Shown here: positions 17,498 through 27,168 of the stretch, in pieces | Numbering within the stretch: position 1 is the first letter of the stretch | How the letters are laid out: each line of letters starts with the position of its first letter | Source: Aquimarina sp040786285 | GTDB taxonomy: Bacteria > Bacteroidota > Bacteroidia > Flavobacteriales > Flavobacteriaceae | Reading direction: 5' to 3' | Assembly (NCBI RefSeq): GCF_040786285.1 | Contig: NZ_JBFMKQ010000007.1 | Location: forward strand, 10,713 to 74,712 | Length of the DNA stretch: 64,000 nucleotides | Notes under the pieces: model-generated | What the model was told of the DNA's origin: nothing | The model's database searches: none | What the model saw: the letters and a program-made list of their open reading frames with translations, nothing else | Position numbers and translations under genes: made by a program

Positions 17498-17828
17498 TGC
17501 TCTATCGCGATTATGGTATGATCATCATGTATGCATAGTACAATTTGAATGAAATTACCACGATAGTACGTCATGATTATATAGAAAATCATGAATATCT
17601 GTATTTGTTTTTTTGAACAACTTATCAAAAAGTAAACAAGTATATAGACTCACATAAGAATAATAGATGTGGGTAGATTCACTTCAATACATAGAAAGAG
17701 TACGCCTGTATTCTAATGTAAACTGTTTAATGTATTAATAATAATTTCGAATTATCAAGGTAAGATAATGACGTAGTTATGCTTTAGAATCTCTCTTTTA
17801 AAAAGTAAAAACTAATAAAATTTTAATA
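17498..17828 (+). other. 331-base gap with a weak hairpin
   Basis: No open frame of note. TCATGATT (17571-17578) and AATCATGA (17587-17594) form an 8-bp hairpin followed within about 10 bases by a T-rich run, a possible weak terminator or attenuator inside the operon. A near-match to a -7 box (TAATTTCG) lies in the second half but without a convincing -33 box. A separate promoter for the hydrolase gene is therefore possible, not shown. Confidence 0.35.
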
Positions 17829-19343
17829 ATGATCAGTATTCTTTTTAAACCATTTAAAACATTCAGAAAAGACATTTGTAGTTGTATACTTTTTTTGGGT
17901 ATCGCCCAATTAGGATTTACACAACTAAATAATCAGTATGATATTGTTTTGCAAGGAGGAAGAGTAATAGACCCTGAAACAAAACTTGACGCTATTCGAA
18001 ATATAGGTATCCGTGATGGGCAAATTATTGAAATCTCAGCTAAGCCATTGTCTGGAGTCGAAAATATTAATGTTTCTGGTCTAGTTGTAGCACCAGGATT
18101 TATTGACTTGCATGTACATGGTGTTACTAATACCGAACAAGAATATCAAATAAAGGATGGTATAACCACTGCATTAGAGTTAGAATGGGGGCTACCATTT
18201 TTAAAAGAATGGTATGAATTAAGAAAATCAAAAGCTATTATAAACTTCGGAGCCAGTGTAAATTGGCCAATAACCAGAGTGCAATCATTGGCCGCTTATC
18301 ATAAGGAATTAAATCTTTTAAAGGAGACCATGGCTACCAAAGGTTTACCCGTAACGAAAACGATGCCCGCTTTTGGCAGGAGTTTTTATCAGGAACTACC
18401 TACGGATAAAATACCAAAAATGCTAGAGTATGTTCGAGCATCATTAAAAAGCGGAGGGTTAGGTATTGGTATGCCCATTGGATATTTACCGGGAGCGAGC
18501 ACTGAAGAAGTTTTTAGAGTTTATCAATTGGCAGGAGAATTAAAATCACCCATTTATGCCCATGTTAGAGAGGGTGGGATTATTGCTGTTCAGCAAGTTA
18601 TTTCAGATGCAGTACTTACCAAGGCGCCATTGCATATTTCTCATATTAATAGCATGGCTCTAAGCAAAATAGGACTAGCCATAGAGATGGTAAATACTGC
18701 TCAAAAATCTGGATTTGATATTACAACAGAGTTATATCCATATACAGCCGGATCGACAGATTTAAAATCAGCAATTTTTGATACAGGTTGGCAAAAAAAG
18801 TTGGGTATAAGTTTTAAAGATCTGCAGTGGGTTGCTTCTGGAGAGCGATTAACCGAGGACACTTTTGCCAAATATAGAAAAGAAGGAGGAACAGTAGTAA
18901 TACATAACATGAAACCTGAATGGATTGAATTAGGAATTGCCTCAAAGGGTACAATTATAGCCTCAGACGGAATGCCTTATGCAAAGCTAGCTCATCCTAG
19001 ATCTTCGGGTACTTTCTCCAGAGTTTTAGGCAAATATGTTAGAGAAGATAAGGTGCTTAATCTTATTGAAGCTATAGAGAAGATTACACTTCTCCCAGCC
19101 AGAAGATTAGAAAAAATCGCTCCTATAATGCAACGTAAAGGCAGGATTCAAGAGGGTGCAGACGCAGATATAGCAATATTCAATTTTGAGAGTATAATAG
19201 ATAAGTCTACGTTCGAAAAAGGAATAGAATTTTCAGAAGGAGTTGAATATGTTCTGGTCAACGGTGTTCCAATCTTGAAGAAAGGAAAAATTGTAAATGG
19301 TGTTTTCCCTGGGCAACCAATTTATGGGAAATACAAAGAGTAA
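17829..19343 (+). CDS. Exported amidohydrolase, N-acyl-D-amino-acid / D-glutamate deacylase-like
   Basis: 504 residues. The N-terminus has basic residues and a hydrophobic stretch ending LGFTQ (about residue 32), a plausible signal peptide, so the enzyme probably acts in the periplasm. The amidohydrolase fold is shown by YDIVLQGGRVIDPETK, the metal-binding APGFIDLHVHG (HxH near 95-97), later ligand candidates in IYAHVREGG and LHISHINS, and IASDGMP with the candidate catalytic Asp. At the bridging-ligand position of D-aminoacylases it has DGITTALELEWG rather than the NCG Cys, a pattern seen in proteins annotated as D-glutamate deacylases. It lies between the NRPS that makes N-acyl-D-Asn and the next NRPS. 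Cap removal, self-resistance or recycling of released acyl-D-Asn are the options. Substrate unproven. Confidence 0.83.
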   Translation: MISILFKPFKTFRKDICSCILFLGIAQLGFTQLNNQYDIVLQGGRVIDPETKLDAIRNIGIRDGQIIEISAKPLSGVENINVSGLVVAPGFIDLHVHGVTNTEQEYQIKDGITTALELEWGLPFLKEWYELRKSKAIINFGASVNWPITRVQSLAAYHKELNLLKETMATKGLPVTKTMPAFGRSFYQELPTDKIPKMLEYVRASLKSGGLGIGMPIGYLPGASTEEVFRVYQLAGELKSPIYAHVREGGIIAVQQVISDAVLTKAPLHISHINSMALSKIGLAIEMVNTAQKSGFDITTELYPYTAGSTDLKSAIFDTGWQKKLGISFKDLQWVASGERLTEDTFAKYRKEGGTVVIHNMKPEWIELGIASKGTIIASDGMPYAKLAHPRSSGTFSRVLGKYVREDKVLNLIEAIEKITLLPARRLEKIAPIMQRKGRIQEGADADIAIFNFESIIDKSTFEKGIEFSEGVEYVLVNGVPILKKGKIVNGVFPGQPIYGKYKE

Positions 19344-19408
19344 TTTGAATGTATATCATTCAATAAACTTCAATTCAAATTGATACTTCAAATTATAAAA
19401 AGAAACAA

Positions 19409-22400
19409 GTGGATAATAAGATAGAAAAACAAAACGTCCAAGATATTTTTGAACTAAGTATGGTCCAAAAAGGAATGCTATTTCATCATTTAAAGGACGG
19501 AACCGGAAACACCTACAATGCTCAATTAGTATTTAATATTAATGGTGATTTAGATGTAAATACATTACAATCTGCATTAAATAGTGTGCAAATTAATCAT
19601 GAAGTTTTGCGTTCTGTTTTTAGATGGGAAGGAGTAAGTAAACCGCTACAGATTATCTTAAAAACGGCTCCCATTAAGATCAAATACCATGATGTTTCTA
19701 ATAAAAATGAAAGGGACCGTAAGGCGTATATTGAAGAATATGCTTTGAAAGATCAAAAAAAGCGTTTTGATCTTTCGCAAGTTCCGATGCGAGTATCCAT
19801 AATAAAGGAGACAGAAACATCTTTTGTATTATGTATTACGAATCACCATATATTATACGATGGATGGAGCACGGGTATTTTATTAAAAGAGCTTTTTGTC
19901 AATTATAATGAAACTATTAATGGAAATGCGTTAAAAGCAAATCAAAAAGTATCGTATAAGAGATATATTCTGTCTAAGCAAAAAGAAAATGATTTAGAAA
20001 AGGAACATGACTATTGGAAGAAGTATTTAAATGAATATCAAATTACTTCATGTTTTTCTGCAAAAGATAACGAAAATCAAACAGGGGATTCGGTAGAAAA
20101 AAAGCATTTAAAAGTTGGAATAGAATCAATTAAAAAACTATCTAAAGAACAAAAAATAACACCCGCAGCGATAATTTATGCCGCAATTGGTGTTTTACTT
20201 CAAAAACTTACGGCAGCTTCTGATATTGTTCTTGGGACTACTGTATCAGGAAGAGATGTTGCTATAGAAGGTGTAGAAGATCTTGTTGGTAACTTTATCA
20301 ATACCATCCCTTTAAGAATAACCAATGAAGCTAATGACGCGGATACATCATTTATTGATATTGCAAAAGGAGTTTATGAAGAGGGGTTAGTGAGAAACCA
20401 AAATTCAAACACTTCTTACTATGAAATAAAAAAATTGCTGGAACTTAAAGCATCTGAAGAACTATTTGATGTCGTTGTTGTTGTCGAGAACTATCCCTTA
20501 GATGAAAAAGCTATCAATGGAAATCCAGGTTTTGAAGTGAAGTTAAAATCGGTATATGAAAACACTGGTATTCCTTTGGTAATAACAGTGTTTCTAAAGG
20601 AGGAATTAGAGTTAGAATTGATCTACCAACCTTCAATAATTAGTGAAGACCATATAAATTTATTTTCAATTTCTTTAGAAAGAATATTGAATCAAATTCA
20701 GGAAAATCCTACTCTACCAGTGCATTCTTTTGGGCTTTTAAGTAAAAAAGAGGAAGCTTGGCAAATAGAGACATTTAATGAAACTGCAGCAGAACTACCA
20801 AAATCAGAAACGGTACTCTCTCTTTTTGCCAAACAGCAAGTATCAACTCCTAATAAAGTTGCTGTACTATGTGGGTCAGAACAATTGACTTATCAAGAAT
20901 TAGGAGATTTATCCGATAAAATTGCGGCCTACCTAAAACAAGAAAAAAGAATTCAAAAGGGAGCATTGGTTGGTTTAATGCTGGGAAGAGATTTTAATTT
21001 AGTTCCAATAATTTTAGGTGTTCTAAAGGCAGGAGCTGCCTATGTACCTATTGATCCTACGTATCCGGTTGGTAGAATTAATAATATTCTAGAACAATCG
21101 AAATTAGCACTTTTAGTTACAGAGAATAAGGAATTAGATTCAGCATTAAGCACAACTTCTCAGATAATTGATGTGCAAGATCTAATGATAAGTCTTCCTG
21201 AAATAAATGTTTTATCGCAAGAAAATACTCTGGAAGATGACTTAGCTTACGTAATTTTCACCTCTGGATCAACAGGAACTCCAAAAGGAGTTATGATAGA
21301 GCATGCTACTTTGCTAAATTATATTTACTGGGCTGCAACGTATTATGTGAATGAAGAAGAGCTCACTTTTCCATTATATTCTTCTATTTCTTTTGACTTA
21401 ACAGTTACATCGATTTTTACACCGTTAATAACAGGAAATACCATTATAGTTTATAAAGAAGAATCTAATCAACTACCAATTGATGCAGTACTTAAGGATA
21501 ATAGAATTAACATCGTTAAGTTAACTCCTTCACACTTAAAAATAATTAGAGATAATGATTTGTTTGATCCTGCAACAAGTAATATTCGAAAACTAATTGT
21601 AGGAGGGGAAGAATTAGAATATCATTTGGCTAAAGATATTATAGAAAAATTCAACGGCGATATAAAAATTTATAACGAATATGGGCCAACAGAGGCAACC
21701 GTTGGTTGTATGGTTTATGATTTTGATACTGCTCTAAACACTGGATCGGTATCCCTAGGTAACCCGATTAATAATACTCAGATTTATATTCTAGATCCTA
21801 ATATGAACCCTGTTCCGGTTGGGGTAAAAGGAGAATTATATATAGCTGGAGGAGGCTTAGCAAGAGGATATTTAGGTAGAAAAGATCTAACGCAGGAACG
21901 ATTTATTCAAAACCCATTTAACCCCGGTAAAAAGATGTATAAAACAGGGGATTATGCTATAAGGGAGAAAGGCAATCATATTCTTTTTTATGGTAGAATA
22001 GATGAGCAGATAAAAATATCGGGTTATAGAATCGAGTTAAAAGAAATTGAGAATGTACTTTCTGCATATCCCGAAATTAAAGAATCGGTAGTAGCCGTTA
22101 AAGAGAAAGACAATAACAAGATACTGGTAGCATATTATTTATCAGATAGTGAAATGGCTATCGATAGCTTAAAAAAATATGTAGAAGAGAAACTCCCTGC
22201 ATATATGCTTCCAATGTACTATATAAAACTAGAGGCATTACCACTAACCTCAAATGGAAAACTAGACTATAAGAAACTGCCTGAGGCAGATTCCTTAGTA
22301 GTTGATGATTATCATGCACCTTCGACTACCATAGAAAAATTATTGGTTAAGCATTGGTCTGATGTGTTGAAAGTTTCTGTAATCAGTACTACAGACAACT

Positions 22401-25400
22401 ATTTTTTGATTGGTGGAGATTCTATAAAATCAATTCAAATAAGTTCAAAAATGAGAGCTGATGGTTTTGAGGTATCAGTTCAGGATATTTTTAGAAATCC
22501 AACTATAAAAGCGTTGGCTTCTGTAACTAAACCTTTAACAACTCCGATAGATCAATCGACAGTTACTGGAGAAGTAGTGCTAAGTCCAATTCAACAATGG
22601 TTTTTTGATAAATCTGAAACTGATCAACATCATTTTAATCAATCGTCTGTACTGAGTTTTGATTCAAAAGTAACAGTACAAACAGTTCAAAAAATATTTT
22701 CTGAAATTCTTACTCATCACGATGCTCTTCGTATGGTTTTTAAGAAAGAGGGAGAAAATATCCATCAACAAAATCAAGAGGATACTATAAAGGTTGATAT
22801 AAAGGAATATGATTTAACTTTATTAGAAAACCCTGAGGAGACGATCCTTTATCATGCAAATGATTTGCAATCTCAGATAAATTTAGACGATGGTCCTTTA
22901 CTAAAATTAGGGTTATTTCAGACTAAGACCGAAAGTCGCTTGCTCATCGTGATACATCATTTAGTTATAGATGGAATTTCATGGCGAATTTTGTTAGAAG
23001 ATATAGATACCTTATATGGCCAAATCATAGATAATAGTTCTCTTAAACTTCCTTTAAAGACGGATTCTTTTAAAAATTGGTCAAAAGCAGTCAAAAAATA
23101 TACGAATAGTGAAAGCTATCAAAAAGGCAAATCATATTGGGGAACTCAATTAAGAAAAGAAAACTCAACCATCAAAAGAGACTTTCCTGATGGTCTAAAT
23201 ATCTATAAGAACCATGGTAGCGAGATATTAGAATTAAATCAGCTTGAGACAAAGCAATTACTAACGGAAGCACATGCTGCATATGGAACACAAATAAATG
23301 AACTCTTAATGTCGGCATTTTTATTAGCCGTAAGCAAGAAATTTGACCTCAATGATATATGGGTTGATTTAGAAGGGCATGGAAGAGAAGAAATTGTTCC
23401 AGGAATTAATGTAGGTCGTACGTTGGGTTGGTTTACAAGTATCTATCCTGTTTTGTTAGAGAAAAGAGGTGAAGATATTTCGAATGTGATAAGAAATATA
23501 AAAGAAACGTTAAGAACTATACCAAATAAAGGGGTAGATTATTTGATCACACAATACACCGATATACTTCCTTTAGAGGAAAAAAGCAACGCAGGTATTA
23601 GTTTCAACTATTTAGGGCAATTTGAGTCGGCATATGAAAATTTTCACATGCTGAATGAGAGCAAAGGAGATGAGATTTCCATGAACATGGAGCAACACTA
23701 TGATTGGAATGTTATTGGGTGGGTTTCTGAAGGAAAACTAAAACTAGAATTAGTTTATAGTACACAACAGTATCAAAAAGAAACCATAGTTTCTTTTATA
23801 GAGTTATTTGAAGAAAGTCTAAAAGATGTTATAAATCACTGTTGTCAGCGTAATGAGGTAACGTTGACTCCTTCAGATTTAACATACAGTGAGTTACCTA
23901 TCGATGATCTTAATCATATTCAAACCAACTTTGAGATAGAAGATATATACACCTTGGCACCAACCCAAGAGGGGATGCTATTTCACTCGGTATTAGAACC
24001 TGAATCTAAGGTGTACTTCGATCAAAAAATATTGAGTCTTACAAGCAACCTGAATACGACAGCAGTAGAAAAAAGTATGGAGGCCTTGGTAAAGCACCAT
24101 GAGGTATTTAGAACAATATTCTTGCATAAAAATTTAGAAAATCCAATACAGGTTGTTTTAAAAGAAAGAAAATTAGACTTCATTTATAAAGATATTCAAC
24201 AAGAATGTGAGCGTTTATCAATTGATGAAGTTGTTAATTTATATATAGCAGAAGACAAATCAAAAGGGTTTAATTTATCCGAGGATATATTAATGCGTGT
24301 AACTCTTCTTAAAGTTCAGAAAGAAGAATATAGAATGATTTGGTCTCACCACCATATTGTTATGGATGGTTGGTGTACCTCGATTTTATGGAATGATTTT
24401 AAAAATCTTTATTTAGGGTTCAGTAAAAATAATCCTGTAAAACTTGAGCCTTCTCCAAAATATTCTCAATATATAAAATGGCTTGAATCAAGAGATAAGG
24501 ATCAATCTAAAGAATACTGGTCAACATATCTAGAAAATTACCAGCATTTGGCTTCTTTACCGAAGAAAGATGTAGATTTTAATGCTTTAAAATCTTACGA
24601 TTTAGTGAGTTGCAAACATCTTCTAAGCAAAGAGAAAACAAATGTTTTACAAAAAATATCAAAAAGTAATGCGGTTACATTAAGTACTATTTTTCAAACC
24701 ATTTGGGGAGTAGTTTTAGCCAAGTATAACAATGTAGATGACGTAGTATTTGGCAATGTTGTTTCGGGAAGAACATCTGAAATCGCCGGAATTGAAAATG
24801 TAGTAGGACTTTTTATAAATACCCTTCCTGTAAGAGTTCGGTATGATGAAAAAGACACCTTAGAAACGTTGTTAAAAAAGACTCAGGCCTCGGCATTTGA
24901 GAGCGAACCACATCATTACCACTCATTATTAGATATTCAGGAGCTGAGCGAGCTAGGAAATGGATTGTTTGATCATATTGTAGTTTTTGAGAATTACCCG
25001 ATTTCAGATAATATAAAAGGAGTAGAGGATGATGAAAATGGTTTTTCGGTTACCGAAGTAGACATTTTTGAACAAACCAATTATGATTTTAATGTAATCA
25101 TTATACCTGGAGAAGAAATTCAAGTTCAAATAGATTATAATCAAAATGTATATAGCGAAACTACAATACATCAGATATTATCTCACTTTGAAAATGTTAT
25201 CGAACAATTAATAATTGATAAAGATTCTTGTATTACAAATTTGAGGTTGGTTTCAGAAGAAGAAAAGAATGTTCTTCAACAAAAACTCAACAATACACAA
25301 ATTAACTATCCTAAAGATCTGAACATAATTGATCTGTTTTTAAAACAAGTAGATGAAAACCCAAAACAGATAGCCATTAAGTGTGGAGATTCAGCGATTA

Positions 25401-27160
25401 GCTATGAAGAATTGAATGAAAAAAGTAGTCAGGTTGCTTGTGCTCTAACAGAATTTGGAGTAAAAAGTGATACCATTATAGGATTGTTAATGGACAGGTC
25501 CATTGATACTATAATAGGTATGCTTGGAATTCTTAAAGCCGGTGGAGCGTATCTTCCAATAGACATAAACTATCCTAAAGACAGGAAAGAATATATCATA
25601 CAAGATAGCGGTACATCTTTAATTCTAACAACTACGGCTTTTGATGAGGTTAATGAACTGAACGCAGATTTGCAGGTACTGTATATAGAGCAAGCCTTTG
25701 AAAAAACTATAAGCACTGCAGATTTGGCCATAAACAATGTTGGTAGTCCTTCGGATCTGTGTTATGTAATTTATACCTCTGGAACTACTGGTAATCCTAA
25801 AGGTGTGATGATAGAACATCATAATGTGGTTCGGTTATTCTTTAATGAAAAACCATTGTTTGATTTTACCTCGAATGACACTTGGACGATGTTTCATAGC
25901 CACTGCTTCGATTTTAGTGTTTGGGAAATATATGGAGCACTATTGTTTGGAGGAAAACTAATTATTATTCCGCAATTAATTGCTAAAGACACAAAAGCAT
26001 ATCTCAATATTTTAAAACAAGAAAAGGTTACTGTTTTAAATCAAACACCTAGTGCTTTTTATAATTTAATTCAAGCAGAATTATCATGCTTAGATACATC
26101 ACTCGAATTGCGTTATGTGATTTTTGGCGGAGAGGCATTAAACCCTCGAAAACTGAAACAATGGAAAGAAAAATATCCTGATATAAAATTAATAAACATG
26201 TTTGGTATAACAGAAACTACCGTTCATGTTACGTATAAGGAAATTACCGAACACGAAATCCATAATAACATAAGCAATATAGGAAAACCGATCTCTACAT
26301 TATCTACCATCGTATTAGATAAATATCAGAATTTGGTGCCCAAAGGAGTCATAGGAGAACTTTATGTAGGAGGAAGTGGTGTGGCTAGAGGATATTTAAA
26401 TAAAGCAGAATTAACAAAGGAAAAATTCATACTTAATCCATATAACCCAGAAGAAAAATTGTACAGATCTGGAGATTTGGCAAGAATTTTAGATTCTTGG
26501 GAATTAGAGTATATGGGAAGAATAGATCATCAAATTCAGCTTAGAGGATATAGGATAGAACTAGGAGAAATAGAAAATAAGCTTTTAACTCATCCAAAAG
26601 TCGATGAGGCCGTGGTTACAGTTAAAGAGCGGTCGGGAGATAAATATATTCTTGCATATTATAAATCAATAGATAATCTGGATGAAAATGAACTAAGACA
26701 TTTTCTGTTAGATAAGCTTCCAGACTATATGCTACCATCGTATTTTATTGAGCTTGAAGAAATCCCATTAACTTCAAATGGGAAATTAGATACCAAAGCA
26801 TTACCCGAGCCTAAACTCGCTGATATTACAGCATCTTCAAAACCTAAAAATGAGATTCAAAAAGGGTTGGTAAAGATTTGGTCAGACATATTGGAGATAG
26901 AGAATGAGAAAATTGGAATACACAGTAACTTTTTTGACATCGGAGGGAATTCTCTAAAACTAATGAAAATGGTAGACAAAATAAATTCAACTTTTGAAGT
27001 TGAAATAACAGTGGCTCAAGTTTTTGCTTACCCCGAAATATCAATGCTTGCCCAATTCTTAGGCAATGAAACTAACAACAATGTCGAATCTGAAGAAGAA
27101 ACAGATATGGGAAATTTTGAACTCATGAACGACACCATAAATTTATTAAATCAGTTTTAA
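19409..27160 (+). CDS. NRPS: C-A(Asn)-PCP-E-C-A(Thr)-PCP
   Basis: 2583 residues from a GTG start; the next Met lies inside the first C-domain motif. C1 (LSMVQKGMLFHH about 17; HHILYDGWS about 146) is of the type that follows E domains (D-L condensing). The A domain at about 472-960 again reads D-L-T-K-I-G-E-V-G, predicted Asn, with PCP (GGDSIKS about 1003) and E (HHLVIDGISW about 1184; NYLGQFE). C2 has APTQEGMLFH (about 1517) and HHIVMDGW (about 1648). The second A domain reads D-F-W-N-I-G-M-V-H, the established Thr code (FDFSVWE, VLNQTPS, IFGGEAL, NMFGITETTVH); PCP Ser near 2515. It adds D-Asn and then Thr. The acidic tail ending MNDTINLLNQF probably docks to the KS of the next protein, whose gene starts 8 bases later. 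Confidence 0.92.
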   Translation: MDNKIEKQNVQDIFELSMVQKGMLFHHLKDGTGNTYNAQLVFNINGDLDVNTLQSALNSVQINHEVLRSVFRWEGVSKPLQIILKTAPIKIKYHDVSNKNERDRKAYIEEYALKDQKKRFDLSQVPMRVSIIKETETSFVLCITNHHILYDGWSTGILLKELFVNYNETINGNALKANQKVSYKRYILSKQKENDLEKEHDYWKKYLNEYQITSCFSAKDNENQTGDSVEKKHLKVGIESIKKLSKEQKITPAAIIYAAIGVLLQKLTAASDIVLGTTVSGRDVAIEGVEDLVGNFINTIPLRITNEANDADTSFIDIAKGVYEEGLVRNQNSNTSYYEIKKLLELKASEELFDVVVVVENYPLDEKAINGNPGFEVKLKSVYENTGIPLVITVFLKEELELELIYQPSIISEDHINLFSISLERILNQIQENPTLPVHSFGLLSKKEEAWQIETFNETAAELPKSETVLSLFAKQQVSTPNKVAVLCGSEQLTYQELGDLSDKIAAYLKQEKRIQKGALVGLMLGRDFNLVPIILGVLKAGAAYVPIDPTYPVGRINNILEQSKLALLVTENKELDSALSTTSQIIDVQDLMISLPEINVLSQENTLEDDLAYVIFTSGSTGTPKGVMIEHATLLNYIYWAATYYVNEEELTFPLYSSISFDLTVTSIFTPLITGNTIIVYKEESNQLPIDAVLKDNRINIVKLTPSHLKIIRDNDLFDPATSNIRKLIVGGEELEYHLAKDIIEKFNGDIKIYNEYGPTEATVGCMVYDFDTALNTGSVSLGNPINNTQIYILDPNMNPVPVGVKGELYIAGGGLARGYLGRKDLTQERFIQNPFNPGKKMYKTGDYAIREKGNHILFYGRIDEQIKISGYRIELKEIENVLSAYPEIKESVVAVKEKDNNKILVAYYLSDSEMAIDSLKKYVEEKLPAYMLPMYYIKLEALPLTSNGKLDYKKLPEADSLVVDDYHAPSTTIEKLLVKHWSDVLKVSVISTTDNYFLIGGDSIKSIQISSKMRADGFEVSVQDIFRNPTIKALASVTKPLTTPIDQSTVTGEVVLSPIQQWFFDKSETDQHHFNQSSVLSFDSKVTVQTVQKIFSEILTHHDALRMVFKKEGENIHQQNQEDTIKVDIKEYDLTLLENPEETILYHANDLQSQINLDDGPLLKLGLFQTKTESRLLIVIHHLVIDGISWRILLEDIDTLYGQIIDNSSLKLPLKTDSFKNWSKAVKKYTNSESYQKGKSYWGTQLRKENSTIKRDFPDGLNIYKNHGSEILELNQLETKQLLTEAHAAYGTQINELLMSAFLLAVSKKFDLNDIWVDLEGHGREEIVPGINVGRTLGWFTSIYPVLLEKRGEDISNVIRNIKETLRTIPNKGVDYLITQYTDILPLEEKSNAGISFNYLGQFESAYENFHMLNESKGDEISMNMEQHYDWNVIGWVSEGKLKLELVYSTQQYQKETIVSFIELFEESLKDVINHCCQRNEVTLTPSDLTYSELPIDDLNHIQTNFEIEDIYTLAPTQEGMLFHSVLEPESKVYFDQKILSLTSNLNTTAVEKSMEALVKHHEVFRTIFLHKNLENPIQVVLKERKLDFIYKDIQQECERLSIDEVVNLYIAEDKSKGFNLSEDILMRVTLLKVQKEEYRMIWSHHHIVMDGWCTSILWNDFKNLYLGFSKNNPVKLEPSPKYSQYIKWLESRDKDQSKEYWSTYLENYQHLASLPKKDVDFNALKSYDLVSCKHLLSKEKTNVLQKISKSNAVTLSTIFQTIWGVVLAKYNNVDDVVFGNVVSGRTSEIAGIENVVGLFINTLPVRVRYDEKDTLETLLKKTQASAFESEPHHYHSLLDIQELSELGNGLFDHIVVFENYPISDNIKGVEDDENGFSVTEVDIFEQTNYDFNVIIIPGEEIQVQIDYNQNVYSETTIHQILSHFENVIEQLIIDKDSCITNLRLVSEEEKNVLQQKLNNTQINYPKDLNIIDLFLKQVDENPKQIAIKCGDSAISYEELNEKSSQVACALTEFGVKSDTIIGLLMDRSIDTIIGMLGILKAGGAYLPIDINYPKDRKEYIIQDSGTSLILTTTAFDEVNELNADLQVLYIEQAFEKTISTADLAINNVGSPSDLCYVIYTSGTTGNPKGVMIEHHNVVRLFFNEKPLFDFTSNDTWTMFHSHCFDFSVWEIYGALLFGGKLIIIPQLIAKDTKAYLNILKQEKVTVLNQTPSAFYNLIQAELSCLDTSLELRYVIFGGEALNPRKLKQWKEKYPDIKLINMFGITETTVHVTYKEITEHEIHNNISNIGKPISTLSTIVLDKYQNLVPKGVIGELYVGGSGVARGYLNKAELTKEKFILNPYNPEEKLYRSGDLARILDSWELEYMGRIDHQIQLRGYRIELGEIENKLLTHPKVDEAVVTVKERSGDKYILAYYKSIDNLDENELRHFLLDKLPDYMLPSYFIELEEIPLTSNGKLDTKALPEPKLADITASSKPKNEIQKGLVKIWSDILEIENEKIGIHSNFFDIGGNSLKLMKMVDKINSTFEVEITVAQVFAYPEISMLAQFLGNETNNNVESEEETDMGNFELMNDTINLLNQF

Positions 27161-27168
27161 AAGTAGTT

